Notes: generated by a model from the sequence alone, not told the origin. A stretch of DNA of 64,000 nt from Nocardioides houyundeii (GCF_002865585.1 NZ_CP025581.1:186001-250000), one strand, 5' to 3'; shown: positions 20,228 through 28,738, numbered from the stretch's first letter. Numbers and translations are program-made.

Positions 20228-21825
20228 GCGCCGTGACGACTGAGGAGACGCCTCAGCCGAGCCGGCGCGAGCACCTGCTCGCCAAGATCGCCGAGCTGGA
20301 CGAGCAGAACGCCAAGGCCGTGGCCGGCGGCGGCGAGAAGTACATCGCCCGCCACCACGCCCGCGGCAAGCTGCTGCCCCGCGAGCGCATCGAGCTGCTG
20401 ATCGACGAGGGCTCGGCGTTCCTGGAGCTCTCCCCGCTCGCCGGCTGGGGCACCGACTTCACCGCCGGCGCCTCGGTGGTCTGCGGCATTGGAGTGATCG
20501 AGGGCGTGGAGTGCATGATCACCGCCAACGACCCGACCGTGAAGGGCGGCGCCTCGAACCCGTGGACGTTGAAGAAGACGTTCCGGGCCGCGCAGATCGC
20601 CCAGGAGAACGCCCTGCCCACGATCTCGCTGGTGGAGTCCGCGGGCGCGGACCTGCCGACCCAGAAGGAGATCTTCATCCCGGGCGGCAAGATCTTCCGC
20701 GACCTGACCCGGGCCAGCGCCCGGCGTGAGCCCACGATCGCCCTGGTCTTCGGCAACGCCACCGCCGGCGGCGCCTACGTGCCCGGCCTCTCCGACTACA
20801 CCGTGATGGTCAAGGAGCAGGCGAAGGTCTTCCTGGCCGGCCCCCCGCTGGTCAAGATGGCCACCGGTGAGGAGACCGACGACGAGACCCTCGGTGGTGC
20901 CGAGATGCACGCCCGCACCTCCGGCCTGGCCGACTTCCTGGCCGAGGACGAGCGCGACGCGATCCGCATCGGGCGTCGCATCGTGGCGCGGCTGAACTGG
21001 CGCAAGGCGCGACCGGAGCCCCGGGCCTACGCCGAGCCGGCCGAGAGCCCCGACACCCTGCTCGACCTGATCCCCACCGACCTCAAGGAGCCCTTCGACC
21101 CGCGCGAGGTCATCGTCCGGATCGTCGACGGCGTCAGCGCCGGCAACGAGGTGCCCTTCGACGAGTTCAAGCCGCTCTACGGCTCCTCGCTGGTCACCGG
21201 CTGGGCGCAGCTGCACGGTCGGCCGATCGGCATCCTGGCCAACGCCCAGGGCGTGCTGTTCTCCGAGGAGGCCCAGAAGGCCACCCAGTTCATCCAGCTG
21301 GCGAACGCGAAGGACACGCCGCTGCTGTTCCTGCACAACACCACCGGCTACATGGTGGGTGCGGAGTACGAGCAGGGCGGGATCATCAAGCACGGCGCGG
21401 CGATGATCAACGCCGTCTCCAACTCCACCGTGCCGCATATCTCGATCCTGATCGGGTCGTCGTACGGGGCGGGCAACTACGGCATGAACGGCCGCGCCTA
21501 CGACCCGCGGTTCCTGTTCACCTGGCCCAACGCCAAGTCCGCGGTGATGGGCCCGGCCCAGCTGGCCGGCGTGCTGTCGATCGTCTCCCGAGCCGCGGCC
21601 GAGGCCAAGGGCAAGGAGTACGACGAGGAGGCCGACGCCGGGATGCGCACCTTCGTCGAGGCCATGATCGAGGAGCAGAGCCTGCCCTTCGCGCTGTCCG
21701 GGATGCTCTACGACGACGGGGTCATCGACCCCCGGGACACCCGGACCATCCTCGGCATCTGCCTGTCCGCCATCGACACCCAGGCCACCGCGGGCACCGA
21801 CCGCTTCGGCGTCTTCAGGATGTGA
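20224..21825 (+). CDS. acyl-CoA carboxylase beta subunit (carboxyltransferase)
   Basis: A 533-residue carboxyltransferase with two crotonase-fold halves, of the methylcrotonyl/geranyl-CoA carboxylase type. Recognisable segments include YIARHHARGKLLPRERIELL, NDPTVKGGASNPWTLKK, GNATAGGAYVPGLSDYT and, in the second half, LFLHNTTGYMVGAEYEQGG and SYGAGNYGMNGRAYDPRF. It transfers CO2 from carboxybiotin on the partner subunit to an acyl-CoA. GTG overlaps the dehydrogenase stop (GTGA), and its own stop overlaps the alpha subunit start in the same way. Confidence 0.94.
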   Translation: MSAVTTEETPQPSRREHLLAKIAELDEQNAKAVAGGGEKYIARHHARGKLLPRERIELLIDEGSAFLELSPLAGWGTDFTAGASVVCGIGVIEGVECMITANDPTVKGGASNPWTLKKTFRAAQIAQENALPTISLVESAGADLPTQKEIFIPGGKIFRDLTRASARREPTIALVFGNATAGGAYVPGLSDYTVMVKEQAKVFLAGPPLVKMATGEETDDETLGGAEMHARTSGLADFLAEDERDAIRIGRRIVARLNWRKARPEPRAYAEPAESPDTLLDLIPTDLKEPFDPREVIVRIVDGVSAGNEVPFDEFKPLYGSSLVTGWAQLHGRPIGILANAQGVLFSEEAQKATQFIQLANAKDTPLLFLHNTTGYMVGAEYEQGGIIKHGAAMINAVSNSTVPHISILIGSSYGAGNYGMNGRAYDPRFLFTWPNAKSAVMGPAQLAGVLSIVSRAAAEAKGKEYDEEADAGMRTFVEAMIEEQSLPFALSGMLYDDGVIDPRDTRTILGICLSAIDTQATAGTDRFGVFRM

Positions 21826-23867
21826 GTACCAACATGAGCAGCACCACCCCTCCCTCCACCACGATCACCCGCGTCCTGGTGGCCAACCGCGGCGAGATCG
21901 CCCGCCGGGTTTTCACCACCGCCCGCCGGCTCGGCATCGACACGGTCGCCGTGCACTCCGACGCCGACGCCGGCCTGCCCTTCGTCGCCGAGGCCGACCA
22001 GGCCGTGCGGCTGCCGGGCAACACCCCGGCCGAGACCTACCTGCGCGCCGACCTCGTCCTGGACGCGGCGCGCAGGACCGGCGCCGACGCGGTCCACCCC
22101 GGCTACGGCTTCCTGTCGGAGAACGCCGAGTTCGCCCGCGCCGTCATCGCCGCCGGGCTGGTCTGGCTCGGCCCGGACCCCAGCTCGATCGAGTCGATGG
22201 GCTCCAAGATCGAGTCCAAGAAGCTGATGGAGGCCGCCGGTGTGCCGGTGCTGGCCGACCTCGGCACCAGCGCCACCGAGGCCGACCTGCCGTTGCTGGT
22301 CAAGGCGTCGGCCGGCGGCGGCGGTCGCGGGATGCGCATCGTGCGCACCCTCGCCGAGCTGCCCGGCGAGGTCGAGAAGGCCTCCGCCGAGGCGGCGTCC
22401 GCGTTCGGTGACGGCACCGTCTTCGTCGAGCCGTACGTCGAGCACGGCCGCCACGTCGAGGTCCAGGTCGTGGGCGACCGGCACGGCACCGTCGCGGTCT
22501 TCGGCGAGCGGGACTGCTCCATCCAGCGCCGTCACCAGAAGGTCGTCGAGGAGGCTCCCGCGCCCGGACTGAGCGAGGAGACCCGCTCCGCGCTGCACGA
22601 GGCGGCCCGCGCGGCCGCCGCCGCCATCGACTACGTCGGCGCCGGCACCGTGGAGTTCCTGCTGGACGCCGCCGACCCGACCCGCTTCTGGTTCCTGGAG
22701 ATGAACACCCGCCTACAGGTGGAGCACCCGGTCACCGAGGCGATCTTCGGGGTCGACCTGGTCGAGGCGCAGCTCTCGGTCGCCGAGGGCAACCCGGTCA
22801 GCGCGCCCCAGGAGGGCCCGCGCGGTCACGCCGTCGAGGTCCGCCTGTACGCCGAGGACCCGGCCGCCGACTGGCAGCCGCAGTCCGGGGTCCTGACCAC
22901 CTTCGAGATCCCCGGCGTGGAGGTCGAGTTCGCCAACCCGGCCTCGGGCGGTCTGCGCCTGGACACCGGCTTCGTCGGCGGCTCCGAGGTGGGGACGCAC
23001 TACGACGCGATGCTGGCCAAGGTGATCTCCTTCGCACCGACCCGCCAGCAGGCGCTGCGCCAGCTGGCCGGCGCCCTGGCCAAGGCCCGGCTGCACGGCC
23101 TGACCACCAACCGCGACCTGCTGGTCGAGGTGCTGCGCCACCCGCGGTTCGTCGCGGGTGAGGTGAGCACCGACTTCTTCGGCACCGAGGAGCTGGCCAC
23201 CAGGTCGGCCGCCCAGCCCACGGAGGGAGTCGCGCAGGCGGCGTTCGCCGCGGCGGTGGCGCTCGCTGAGCGGGACCGGCTCGCGCGCACCGTGCAGCGG
23301 GGCATCCCGGTGGCGTGGCGCAACGTGCCCAGCCAGCCGCAGCTCACCTCATTCGAGGTCGCGGGCACCGACGAGCCGCTCGAGGTGCGCTGGACCGGCG
23401 GCCGTGACGGCTATGCCGGCGACGGGGTCACCGTGCTCGCGGCCTCGGTGGAGTCGGTGACGCTCGAGGTCGACGGCGTCGCCACGACGTACGACGTGGT
23501 GGTGGACGCCGGCCGGCTGGACGCCCCGGTGGTGCACGTGGACTCCCCGCACGGCTACCAGCGGCTGACCAAGGTCCCGCGGTTCACCGACCCGTCGGAG
23601 CAGGTGGCCACCGGCTCGCTGCTGGCCCCGATGCCCGGCAGCGTGATCAGCGTCGCCGTCGCCGCCGGTGAGGCGGTCACCGCCGGCCAGACCGTCCTGG
23701 TGATGGAGGCGATGAAGATGCAGCACACCGTGGCTGCGCCGACCGACGGCGTGGTCACCGAGCTCAACGTGGGCGTCGGCAGCCAGGTCGCCTCCGGCGA
23801 CGTGCTCGCCGTGGTCACCGACAGCTCAGAGAACTCAGGCAACTCAGGCAACGAGGAGCAGGCATGA
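21822..23867 (+). CDS. acyl-CoA carboxylase alpha subunit (biotin carboxylase plus biotin carrier)
   Basis: A 681-residue subunit. The biotin carboxylase domain comes first (VLVANRGEIARRVF, then the glycine-rich ATP-grasp loop SAGGGGRGMRIV and EMNTRLQVEHPVTE). A linker domain follows, and the C-terminal biotinyl domain carries EAMKMQ with the biotinylated Lys632. It carboxylates its own biotin with ATP and bicarbonate for the beta subunit encoded just upstream. The GTG at 21822 overlaps the beta stop; an ATG at 21834 is an alternative. A short Ser/Asn/Gly tail encoded by a 9-nt repeat ends the protein. Confidence 0.94.
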   Translation: MSTNMSSTTPPSTTITRVLVANRGEIARRVFTTARRLGIDTVAVHSDADAGLPFVAEADQAVRLPGNTPAETYLRADLVLDAARRTGADAVHPGYGFLSENAEFARAVIAAGLVWLGPDPSSIESMGSKIESKKLMEAAGVPVLADLGTSATEADLPLLVKASAGGGGRGMRIVRTLAELPGEVEKASAEAASAFGDGTVFVEPYVEHGRHVEVQVVGDRHGTVAVFGERDCSIQRRHQKVVEEAPAPGLSEETRSALHEAARAAAAAIDYVGAGTVEFLLDAADPTRFWFLEMNTRLQVEHPVTEAIFGVDLVEAQLSVAEGNPVSAPQEGPRGHAVEVRLYAEDPAADWQPQSGVLTTFEIPGVEVEFANPASGGLRLDTGFVGGSEVGTHYDAMLAKVISFAPTRQQALRQLAGALAKARLHGLTTNRDLLVEVLRHPRFVAGEVSTDFFGTEELATRSAAQPTEGVAQAAFAAAVALAERDRLARTVQRGIPVAWRNVPSQPQLTSFEVAGTDEPLEVRWTGGRDGYAGDGVTVLAASVESVTLEVDGVATTYDVVVDAGRLDAPVVHVDSPHGYQRLTKVPRFTDPSEQVATGSLLAPMPGSVISVAVAAGEAVTAGQTVLVMEAMKMQHTVAAPTDGVVTELNVGVGSQVASGDVLAVVTDSSENSGNSGNEEQA

Positions 23868-25033
23868 CCGAGAACGCGTTCGTCGAGTCCGAGGAGCGGC
23901 GCGAGCTGCGCAAGGCGGTCTTCGCCCTGGCCTCCAAGTACGGCCACACCTACGTCGCCGAGAAGGCCCGCGAGGGCGGCAAGGTCACCGAGCTGTGGCA
24001 GGACATGGGCAAGCACGGCTTCCTGGGCGTCAACATCGCCGAGGAGTTCGGTGGCGGTGGCGGCGGGATCGGCGACCTTGCCGCGGTCCTGGAGGAGGCG
24101 GCCGCGGCCGGGGCGCCGATGCTGATGATGGTCGTCTCCCAGGCCATCTGCGGCTCGGTGATCGGGCGCTTCGGCACCGAGGAGCAGAAGCGGAGGTGGC
24201 TGCCGCGGATCGCCGAGGGCTCCTACACGATGGCCTTCGCCATCACCGAGGCCGACGCCGGCTCCAACTCCCACAACATCACCACCACCGCCACCCGGGA
24301 CGGCGACGAGTGGGTGCTGAAGGGGTCGAAGACCTACATCTCCGGGGTCGACGAGGCCCAGGGGATCCTGGTCGTCGGCCGCGCCGCGGACGCGAAGACC
24401 GGCAACCTCAAGCCGTGCCTGTTCGTGGTGCCCACCGACGCCGCGGGCTTGGAGAAGCAGGTCATCGACATGACCTTCGACGCCCCGGAGAAGCAGTTCA
24501 CCCTGTTCTTCGACGACGTCCGGCTGCCCGCCGACGCGCTCGTCGGGGACGAGGACGCCGGGCTGCTGCAGCTCTTCGCCGGCCTCAACCCGGAGCGGAT
24601 CATGGGCGCGGCCTACTCCAACGGCATGTCGCGCTTCGCCCTCACCAAGGCGGTGGAGTACGCCAAGACCCGCACCGTGTGGCGGGACCGGCCCATCGGC
24701 ACCCACCAGGGCATCGCGCACCCGCTGGCCAAGATCAAGATCGAGCTCGAGCAGTCCAAGCTGCTCCAGCAGAAGGCGGCGGCGCTCTACGACGCCGGCG
24801 ACGACATGGGCGCCGGCGAGTACGCCAACATGGCCAAGTACGCCGCCGGGGAGGTGGCGTGCAACTCCACCGACGTCGCAGTCCACACCCACGGCGGGTC
24901 CGGCCTGACCACCGAGCTGGGGCTGGCCAACATGCTGGTCGCCGCCCGACTGGGCCGGATCGCGCCGGTCAGCCGGGAGATGATCCTCAACTTCGTGGCC
25001 ATGCACTCCCTCGGCCTGCCGAAGTCGTACTAG
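23864..25033 (+). CDS. acyl-CoA dehydrogenase (FadE12 position)
   Basis: A 389-residue acyl-CoA dehydrogenase, with the flavin segment ITEADAGSNSHNITTTATRD, LKGSKTYISGVDEAQG, and a C-terminal helical domain containing VHTHGGSGLTTELGL. It differs clearly from the first dehydrogenase in the operon, so the two probably act at different steps. ATGA links it to the carboxylase gene. It is the last gene of the run; the stop codon lies in a 15-nt tandem repeat and no clear terminator follows before the convergent anti-sigma gene. Confidence 0.92.
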   Translation: MTENAFVESEERRELRKAVFALASKYGHTYVAEKAREGGKVTELWQDMGKHGFLGVNIAEEFGGGGGGIGDLAAVLEEAAAAGAPMLMMVVSQAICGSVIGRFGTEEQKRRWLPRIAEGSYTMAFAITEADAGSNSHNITTTATRDGDEWVLKGSKTYISGVDEAQGILVVGRAADAKTGNLKPCLFVVPTDAAGLEKQVIDMTFDAPEKQFTLFFDDVRLPADALVGDEDAGLLQLFAGLNPERIMGAAYSNGMSRFALTKAVEYAKTRTVWRDRPIGTHQGIAHPLAKIKIELEQSKLLQQKAAALYDAGDDMGAGEYANMAKYAAGEVACNSTDVAVHTHGGSGLTTELGLANMLVAARLGRIAPVSREMILNFVAMHSLGLPKSY

Positions 25034-25072
25034 TCGAGGTCGTACTAGTCGAGGTCGTAGTGGCCGAGGTCG
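25028..25072. repeat. three 15-nt tandem units at the end of the carboxylase operon
   Basis: TACTAGTCGAGGTCG occurs twice (25028–25042 and 25043–25057), followed by the variant TAGTGGCCGAGGTCG (25058–25072). The dehydrogenase stop codon TAG falls in the first unit. Confidence 0.8.
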
Positions 25073-25088
25073 TCGGTCCGCAGGCGCG

Positions 25089-25382
25089 TCAGCCGAACCA
25101 TCGGCGCCGGCGCGGACGCCCCCCCGCGGCGTCCGCGTCGGGCACCTGATCCTGGTACAACGGCTCGGGTGCCGTCTGGGTCACGGCCTGCACGCGCTCG
25201 CGTACCGAGATCGGCACCGGCAGCTCGATCCCGGCGCTCAGCAGCTCGGCGGCGTCGCGCAGGTCCTCGACGTCGCCGCGGCACCGCGGGCACTGGGTGA
25301 GGTGGGACTCGTACGAGAGCCGGTCGAGCCCGTCGAGCCCGTCGAGGGCGAAGGCCGCGGATCGGTCGTGCACGTCGTTCAT
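25089..25382 (-). CDS. small zinc-finger anti-sigma factor
   Basis: A 97-residue protein with an HxxxCxxC zinc motif: His27, Cys31 and Cys34 in HLTQCPRC, the same positions as in the RskA-like protein 1.5 kb away. Unlike RskA it has no membrane segment and no large sensory domain; it ends in a basic RRRRW tail. The start ATG overlaps the stop of the sigma-like gene by four bases, so it should bind that protein in the cytoplasm. A 9-nt triple repeat encodes LDGLDGLDR. Confidence 0.78.
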   Translation of the reverse strand: MNDVHDRSAAFALDGLDGLDRLSYESHLTQCPRCRGDVEDLRDAAELLSAGIELPVPISVRERVQAVTQTAPEPLYQDQVPDADAAGGRPRRRRWFG

Positions 25383-25945
25383 GCCGAGACCGCCTGGTGC
25401 TCGTCGTCGACCGGCTCGTCGTTGACCGCCTCGGCGAGGTGCAGCATCGCCTCGTGCAGCAGCTGCACGGTGGCCCCGGGGCGCAGGCGCAGCCGGGCGT
25501 CCACCTGGTCGTGGCTCCGACCGAGCAGGTAGACCTGCGAGAGCGCCTCGCGCTCGGCCCCGCTGAGCATCGGGAGCCAGTCGGCGTCCGGCGGGAACGT
25601 CGGCGGGCCGGCCGGGATCGCGCCGGTGCGCTGCCGCGGGACCGAGGCCCGGTGCGTCGTCACGGCCTGCCGGTGGGCGACCGCCAGCAGCCACGGCAGC
25701 GTGCTGTCCGCCTCCGGCTGCTCATCGCCGTTCCAGATCGACTCGTAGCAGCGAACCGTCGCCTCGTGCGCGCCGGGGCCAGGACCCAGCACCCGCGAGA
25801 CCAGGCCCAGCACCCGGCCCGCGGTGGCGTCGAAGAGCTCCAGCATCGCCGGTGCGTCACCACGGCTCGCTCGGGCGAGCAGTCCGTGGATGCTCGCAAA
25901 GGCCGAAAGGGTCGACTGCGCGTGCGCAGAGGCAGATTCGGTCAT
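25379..25945 (-). CDS. ECF sigma factor-like protein, diverged region 4
   Basis: About 188 residues. Region 2 is recognisable (LLARASRGDAPAMLELFDAT, LPWLLAVAHRQAVTTHR) and resembles SigK at 27339. In region 4 the helix that reads GTAKTRIRDGLIRM in SigK reads GATVQLLHEAMLHL here, with the basic residues gone, so promoter recognition may be altered or lost. I chose the ATG at 25945; an in-frame ATG at 25954 is equally possible. The stop overlaps the small anti-sigma start (ATGA), which supports a sigma/anti-sigma pair. Confidence 0.75.
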   Translation of the reverse strand: MTESASAHAQSTLSAFASIHGLLARASRGDAPAMLELFDATAGRVLGLVSRVLGPGPGAHEATVRCYESIWNGDEQPEADSTLPWLLAVAHRQAVTTHRASVPRQRTGAIPAGPPTFPPDADWLPMLSGAEREALSQVYLLGRSHDQVDARLRLRPGATVQLLHEAMLHLAEAVNDEPVDDEHQAVSA

Positions 25946-26004
25946 GGCCGCCATCGTGGCCTGAGATCGGCGCCCGGAGGAGGGTCCAGGTGCCAACCTC
26001 CCCA

Positions 26005-26031
26005 ATTCGGAGTAAAAGTCTTTACTTTGCC
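26005..26031 (-). promoter_or_regulatory. candidate ECF-type promoter and AT-rich dyad upstream of the diverged sigma gene
   Basis: On the minus strand CCGAAT (26010–26005) matches the -10 element of the two SigK-type promoters at 28694 and 30270. A weak -35 match (GGCAAAGT, around 26031–26024) lies two bases closer than in those promoters. Between them is a dyad AGTAAA-AGTC-TTTACT (26011–26026), unusually AT-rich for this genome. Confidence 0.3.
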
Positions 26032-26032
26032 G

Positions 26033-26605
26033 CTACCTCGTCACCAGGGGCACGAACGCGTAGTGCCCGTGCTCGGTGATCTCGTCGTGGGTCACGCGCA
26101 GCATCGTGCCCCGCACCGGCACCACCATCACCCCGTCGTCGCTGAGCTGGGCGCGCAACGAGGAGGGCAGCCGCTCGGCCATCGCCGAGACCAGCACCCG
26201 GTCGTACGGCGCGTGCTGGGGCAGGCCCAGCACCCCGGGGCGCGCCGGCTCCACGGTGACCCACGGCTGGGCGTCGTGCGCCAGGTTGCCTCGGGCGAAG
26301 GTCACCAGCTCACCGAGGAGCTCGACGCCCCGCACCCGGCCGGTCGGGCCCACCAGGTCGCCCAGCAGCGCGGCGGTCCAGCCGGAGCCGGAGCCCACGT
26401 CGAGGACGTGCTGCCCGGGCCGCACGTCGAGCAGCCGGAGCATGGCGGCCACGGTCCGCGGCTGCGAGCTGGTCTGGCCGCCGCCGATCTCCAGGGGGCC
26501 GTCGTACGACGCGCGCCGGCGCAGCCTGGGGGGCAGGAAGAGCTCGCGCGGGTGCGCCTGGAACGCCGCTGCGATCGGGTCCGCGATCGGGTCGGTGGCG
26601 TCCAT
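26033..26605 (-). CDS. protein-L-isoaspartate O-methyltransferase-like protein
   Basis: A 190-residue SAM-dependent methyltransferase. Residues 25–50 carry the family's substrate-side segment (RRASYDGPLEIGGGQTSSQP), followed by SAM motif I VLDVGSGSGWTAALLGDL. Members repair isoaspartyl residues in aged proteins, but actinobacterial paralogues of this length also have other roles. I start it at the ATG at 26605. The frame stays open upstream into the rskA region, which I regard as shadow. It lies between the two sigma/anti-sigma pairs on the same strand, 41 bases after rskA. Confidence 0.82.
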   Translation of the reverse strand: MDATDPIADPIAAAFQAHPRELFLPPRLRRRASYDGPLEIGGGQTSSQPRTVAAMLRLLDVRPGQHVLDVGSGSGWTAALLGDLVGPTGRVRGVELLGELVTFARGNLAHDAQPWVTVEPARPGVLGLPQHAPYDRVLVSAMAERLPSSLRAQLSDDGVMVVPVRGTMLRVTHDEITEHGHYAFVPLVTR

Positions 26606-26646
26606 GAGTCCATCGAACGCGCAGCGGCCGGCAAGTTCAAGGGCGG

Positions 26647-27342
26647 CTAGGCCAGCTCGAAGAGCGCGACCAGCTCGCCGTCGGGCTCGGGCGAGCCGCC
26701 TTCGGGCTCCACGGTGATGCCGACGCCGGTGGCGTCCCGGGCGTCCCCGTCGAGCAGCACCGTCTGGTCGGACTTCGGTGGCATCAGCCCGGCGGGCACC
26801 ATGTCGCCCTCGGGGGACTGGAACCACAGCTCGTAGACATGGCCCTCAGGCGCGGGCGGCATCGCCTCGGTGACCAGGACCGCCTTGCCGACCGACTTGG
26901 AGCGGACCAGGGTGGCGCGGGCGTCGCCCAGCTCCAGGGCGACCCGCTGCGCGTCGGCCGCGGCCAGCACCCGGTCGCTGGCGGTCAGCGTCCGGGAGGA
27001 GTCGTCGTCCTGCCACGGCTGGGTCACCGCGGCGCCCAGGCCGACGGCCGCGATCACCGCGGCGGCCGCCACGGCCGGGGCCAGGCGTCGGGCGGCGGTG
27101 CGGCGCGTCGTCACCGGCGGCCGCGGTCGTACGGCGGCCACGTCGTGCAGCACCCGGGGACGCAGCTCGGCGGGTGGCTCGGTCGCGCTCAGCTGGGCGA
27201 GCAGCGCAGCGGTCTCCCGGAAGGAGTCGACCTCGGCACGGCACTCGGGGCACCCCTCGAGGTGCCGCTCGAACTGGGCCTGCTCGAAGTCGTCCACCGC
27301 GTGGATCGCGTAAGCACCTGAGAGCGCGTGGATGTCGCTCAT
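26647..27342 (-). CDS. rskA: RskA-like membrane anti-sigma factor
   Basis: A 231-residue anti-sigma-K-type protein. The N-terminal zinc anti-sigma domain has HLEGCPEC with His27, Cys31 and Cys34. One membrane segment (about 87–106, RLAPAVAAAAVIAAVGLGAAV) follows, then the extracytoplasmic RskA domain with EGHVYELWFQSPEGDMVPAG and AVTVEPEGGSPEPDG-like motifs (here GITVEPEGGSPEPDG). It should hold SigK inactive at the membrane until a signal triggers proteolysis. The start ATG overlaps the sigK stop by four bases. Confidence 0.9.
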   Translation of the reverse strand: MSDIHALSGAYAIHAVDDFEQAQFERHLEGCPECRAEVDSFRETAALLAQLSATEPPAELRPRVLHDVAAVRPRPPVTTRRTAARRLAPAVAAAAVIAAVGLGAAVTQPWQDDDSSRTLTASDRVLAAADAQRVALELGDARATLVRSKSVGKAVLVTEAMPPAPEGHVYELWFQSPEGDMVPAGLMPPKSDQTVLLDGDARDATGVGITVEPEGGSPEPDGELVALFELA

Positions 27343-27932
27343 GACTGCACTCCCATCTGGTCGCGCATCCTGATCAGTCCGTCCCGGATGCGGGTCTTGG
27401 CGGTGCCGACCGGCAGGTCGAGCAGAGTGGCCACCTCGGTGTGGGTGTAGCCGCCGAAGAAGGCGAGGCCGACGGCCTCGCGCTGGACCTCGGTCAGGCC
27501 GGCCAGCGCCTGGCGGACCCGGACGGCCTCCAGGCCGGCGGTGGCGGCGTCGGCGGTGGCGTCGTGGGCCACCTCGTGGCTCTGGTCGTGGTACGTCGTG
27601 TCGCGCCGGCTGCTGGCCTCCGCGGCGCGGACCCGGTCGACTGCCTTGCGGTGCGCGATGGTCAGGAGCCAGGAGACCGCCGACCCGCGCTGGGGGTCGA
27701 ACCGGGCGGCGTTGCGCCAGATCTCCAGGAAGACCTCCTGGGTGACCTCCTCGGACTGGGCCGGGTCGCGGACCACCCGGAGCACCAGTCCGTGCACCCG
27801 CGCCGCGCACGCGTCGTACACCTGGCGGAAGGCCTGCTGGTCGCCGCGCGCCGAGGCGCGGAGCAGGTCAGCCAGGTCAGCGCCGTCCGTCCCCTCCGGA
27901 GGACCGGAGGGGACGGACGAGAGGTGGCTCAT
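27339..27932 (-). CDS. sigK: ECF RNA polymerase sigma factor SigK
   Basis: A 197-residue ECF sigma factor. Region 2 includes GDQQAFRQVYDACAARVHGL and the promoter-opening segment GSAVSWLLTIAHRKAVDRVR. Region 4 includes LTEVQREAVGLAFFGGYTHT and the recognition helix PVGTAKTRIRDGLIRMRDQM. This matches SigK/ECF19 proteins, which in mycobacteria drive the MPT70/MPT83 fasciclin antigens. Here a fasciclin lipoprotein gene lies 38 bases upstream on the same strand, so readthrough could feed sigK and close an autoregulatory loop. Confidence 0.9.
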   Translation of the reverse strand: MSHLSSVPSGPPEGTDGADLADLLRASARGDQQAFRQVYDACAARVHGLVLRVVRDPAQSEEVTQEVFLEIWRNAARFDPQRGSAVSWLLTIAHRKAVDRVRAAEASSRRDTTYHDQSHEVAHDATADAATAGLEAVRVRQALAGLTEVQREAVGLAFFGGYTHTEVATLLDLPVGTAKTRIRDGLIRMRDQMGVQS

Positions 27933-27969
27933 GGGGCTATCAAACCTATGCCGGGTCGCTACCGCAATC

Positions 27970-28641
27970 TCAGGGCATCAGCACGGTGTCGATGACGTAC
28001 ACCGTGGCGTTGGCGGTGGGGATGTTGCCGCAGAGCACGGCCGCCTCCTCGTCGCCCACGGTCCAGGCCTCGCCCTCGCCCATGACCTCGACCGTGTCAC
28101 CGGCCAGCGTCTCGTGCTCGCCGCCGACCTCGTCCGGGCCCAGCTGGCCGGCCACCACGTGGTGGGTGAGGACCTCGGTGAGGGCCTTCTTGTCCTTCAG
28201 CAGCGCGTTGAGGTCCTTCTTCGGGATCTGCGCGAAGGCGTCGTCGGTGGGCGCGAAGACGGTCAGCGCCTCGGCGGAGTTCAGGGTGTCGACCAGTCCG
28301 GCCTTGCCGACGGCGGCGACCAGCGTCGTGAGCAGCGGGTTCTCCGACGCGGCGGTGGCGACCGGCTTGGTGGCCATGCTGTCCACGGAGCCGGCTCCCT
28401 CGGTGGGGACGGCGGCACAGCCCTCGCCGAACGGCGCGGCCGCGGCGGAGCCCTCGGTCATGGTGGACTCGGACTCCATCGGGGTGGACTCCATCGACTC
28501 CGACTCCATCGGGGACTCCGAGGCGCTGGAGCTGGTCTCGCTGGCGCTCGAGTCGTCGTCCTCGTTGCCGCAGGCGGCGAGGCCCAGGGACAGGGTGAGT
28601 GCCATGGCGGCCAGTCCGGTGGTGCGGGTGATCTTGCGCAT
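27970..28641 (-). CDS. fasciclin-domain lipoprotein (MPT83-like)
   Basis: A 223-residue lipoprotein. The signal MRKITRTTGLAAMALTLSLG is followed by LAAC with the lipidated cysteine. A Ser/Glu/Met-rich linker made of imperfect SESPMES-like repeats leads to one FAS1 domain (NPLLTTLVAAVGKAGLVDTL, LTVFAPTDDAFAQIP, LTHHVVAGQL, ATVYVIDTVLMP). It should sit on the outer face of the membrane. AAGGACGAG precedes the ATG at 28641. Its promoter has the SigK-type sequence at 28694–28720, matching the mycobacterial SigK–MPT83 connection. Confidence 0.92.
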   Translation of the reverse strand: MRKITRTTGLAAMALTLSLGLAACGNEDDDSSASETSSSASESPMESESMESTPMESESTMTEGSAAAAPFGEGCAAVPTEGAGSVDSMATKPVATAASENPLLTTLVAAVGKAGLVDTLNSAEALTVFAPTDDAFAQIPKKDLNALLKDKKALTEVLTHHVVAGQLGPDEVGGEHETLAGDTVEVMGEGEAWTVGDEEAAVLCGNIPTANATVYVIDTVLMP

Positions 28642-28693
28642 GATTTCTCGTCCTTTGCTGGTGGGCGACCTTCTCGGCCACGTGTCATGGGTC

Positions 28694-28720
28694 ATTCGGT
28701 GCCGCGGGGCAACCGGATTG
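28694..28720 (-). promoter_or_regulatory. SigK-type promoter of the fasciclin gene
   Basis: On the minus strand, -35 element CAATCC (28720–28715, within GGGCAATCCGG) and -10 element CCGAAT (28699–28694) are 15 bp apart. The same pair occurs upstream of the neighbouring oxidoreductase. It resembles the CCATCC/CCGAAT SigK promoter I recall from M. tuberculosis. A leader of about 45 bases precedes the start. Confidence 0.65.
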
Positions 28721-28738
28721 CCCGAGGGGCGGAAAGTT

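Noticed and set aside
25028..25072. Possible small CRISPR-like repeat
   Set aside because: The units are directly adjacent without spacers and only three copies exist; it is a simple tandem repeat.
26011..26026. Rho-independent terminator at the AT-rich dyad
   Set aside because: The stem AGTAAA/TTTACT is AT-only, has no GC stem, and lies at a promoter-like position upstream of the sigma-like gene.
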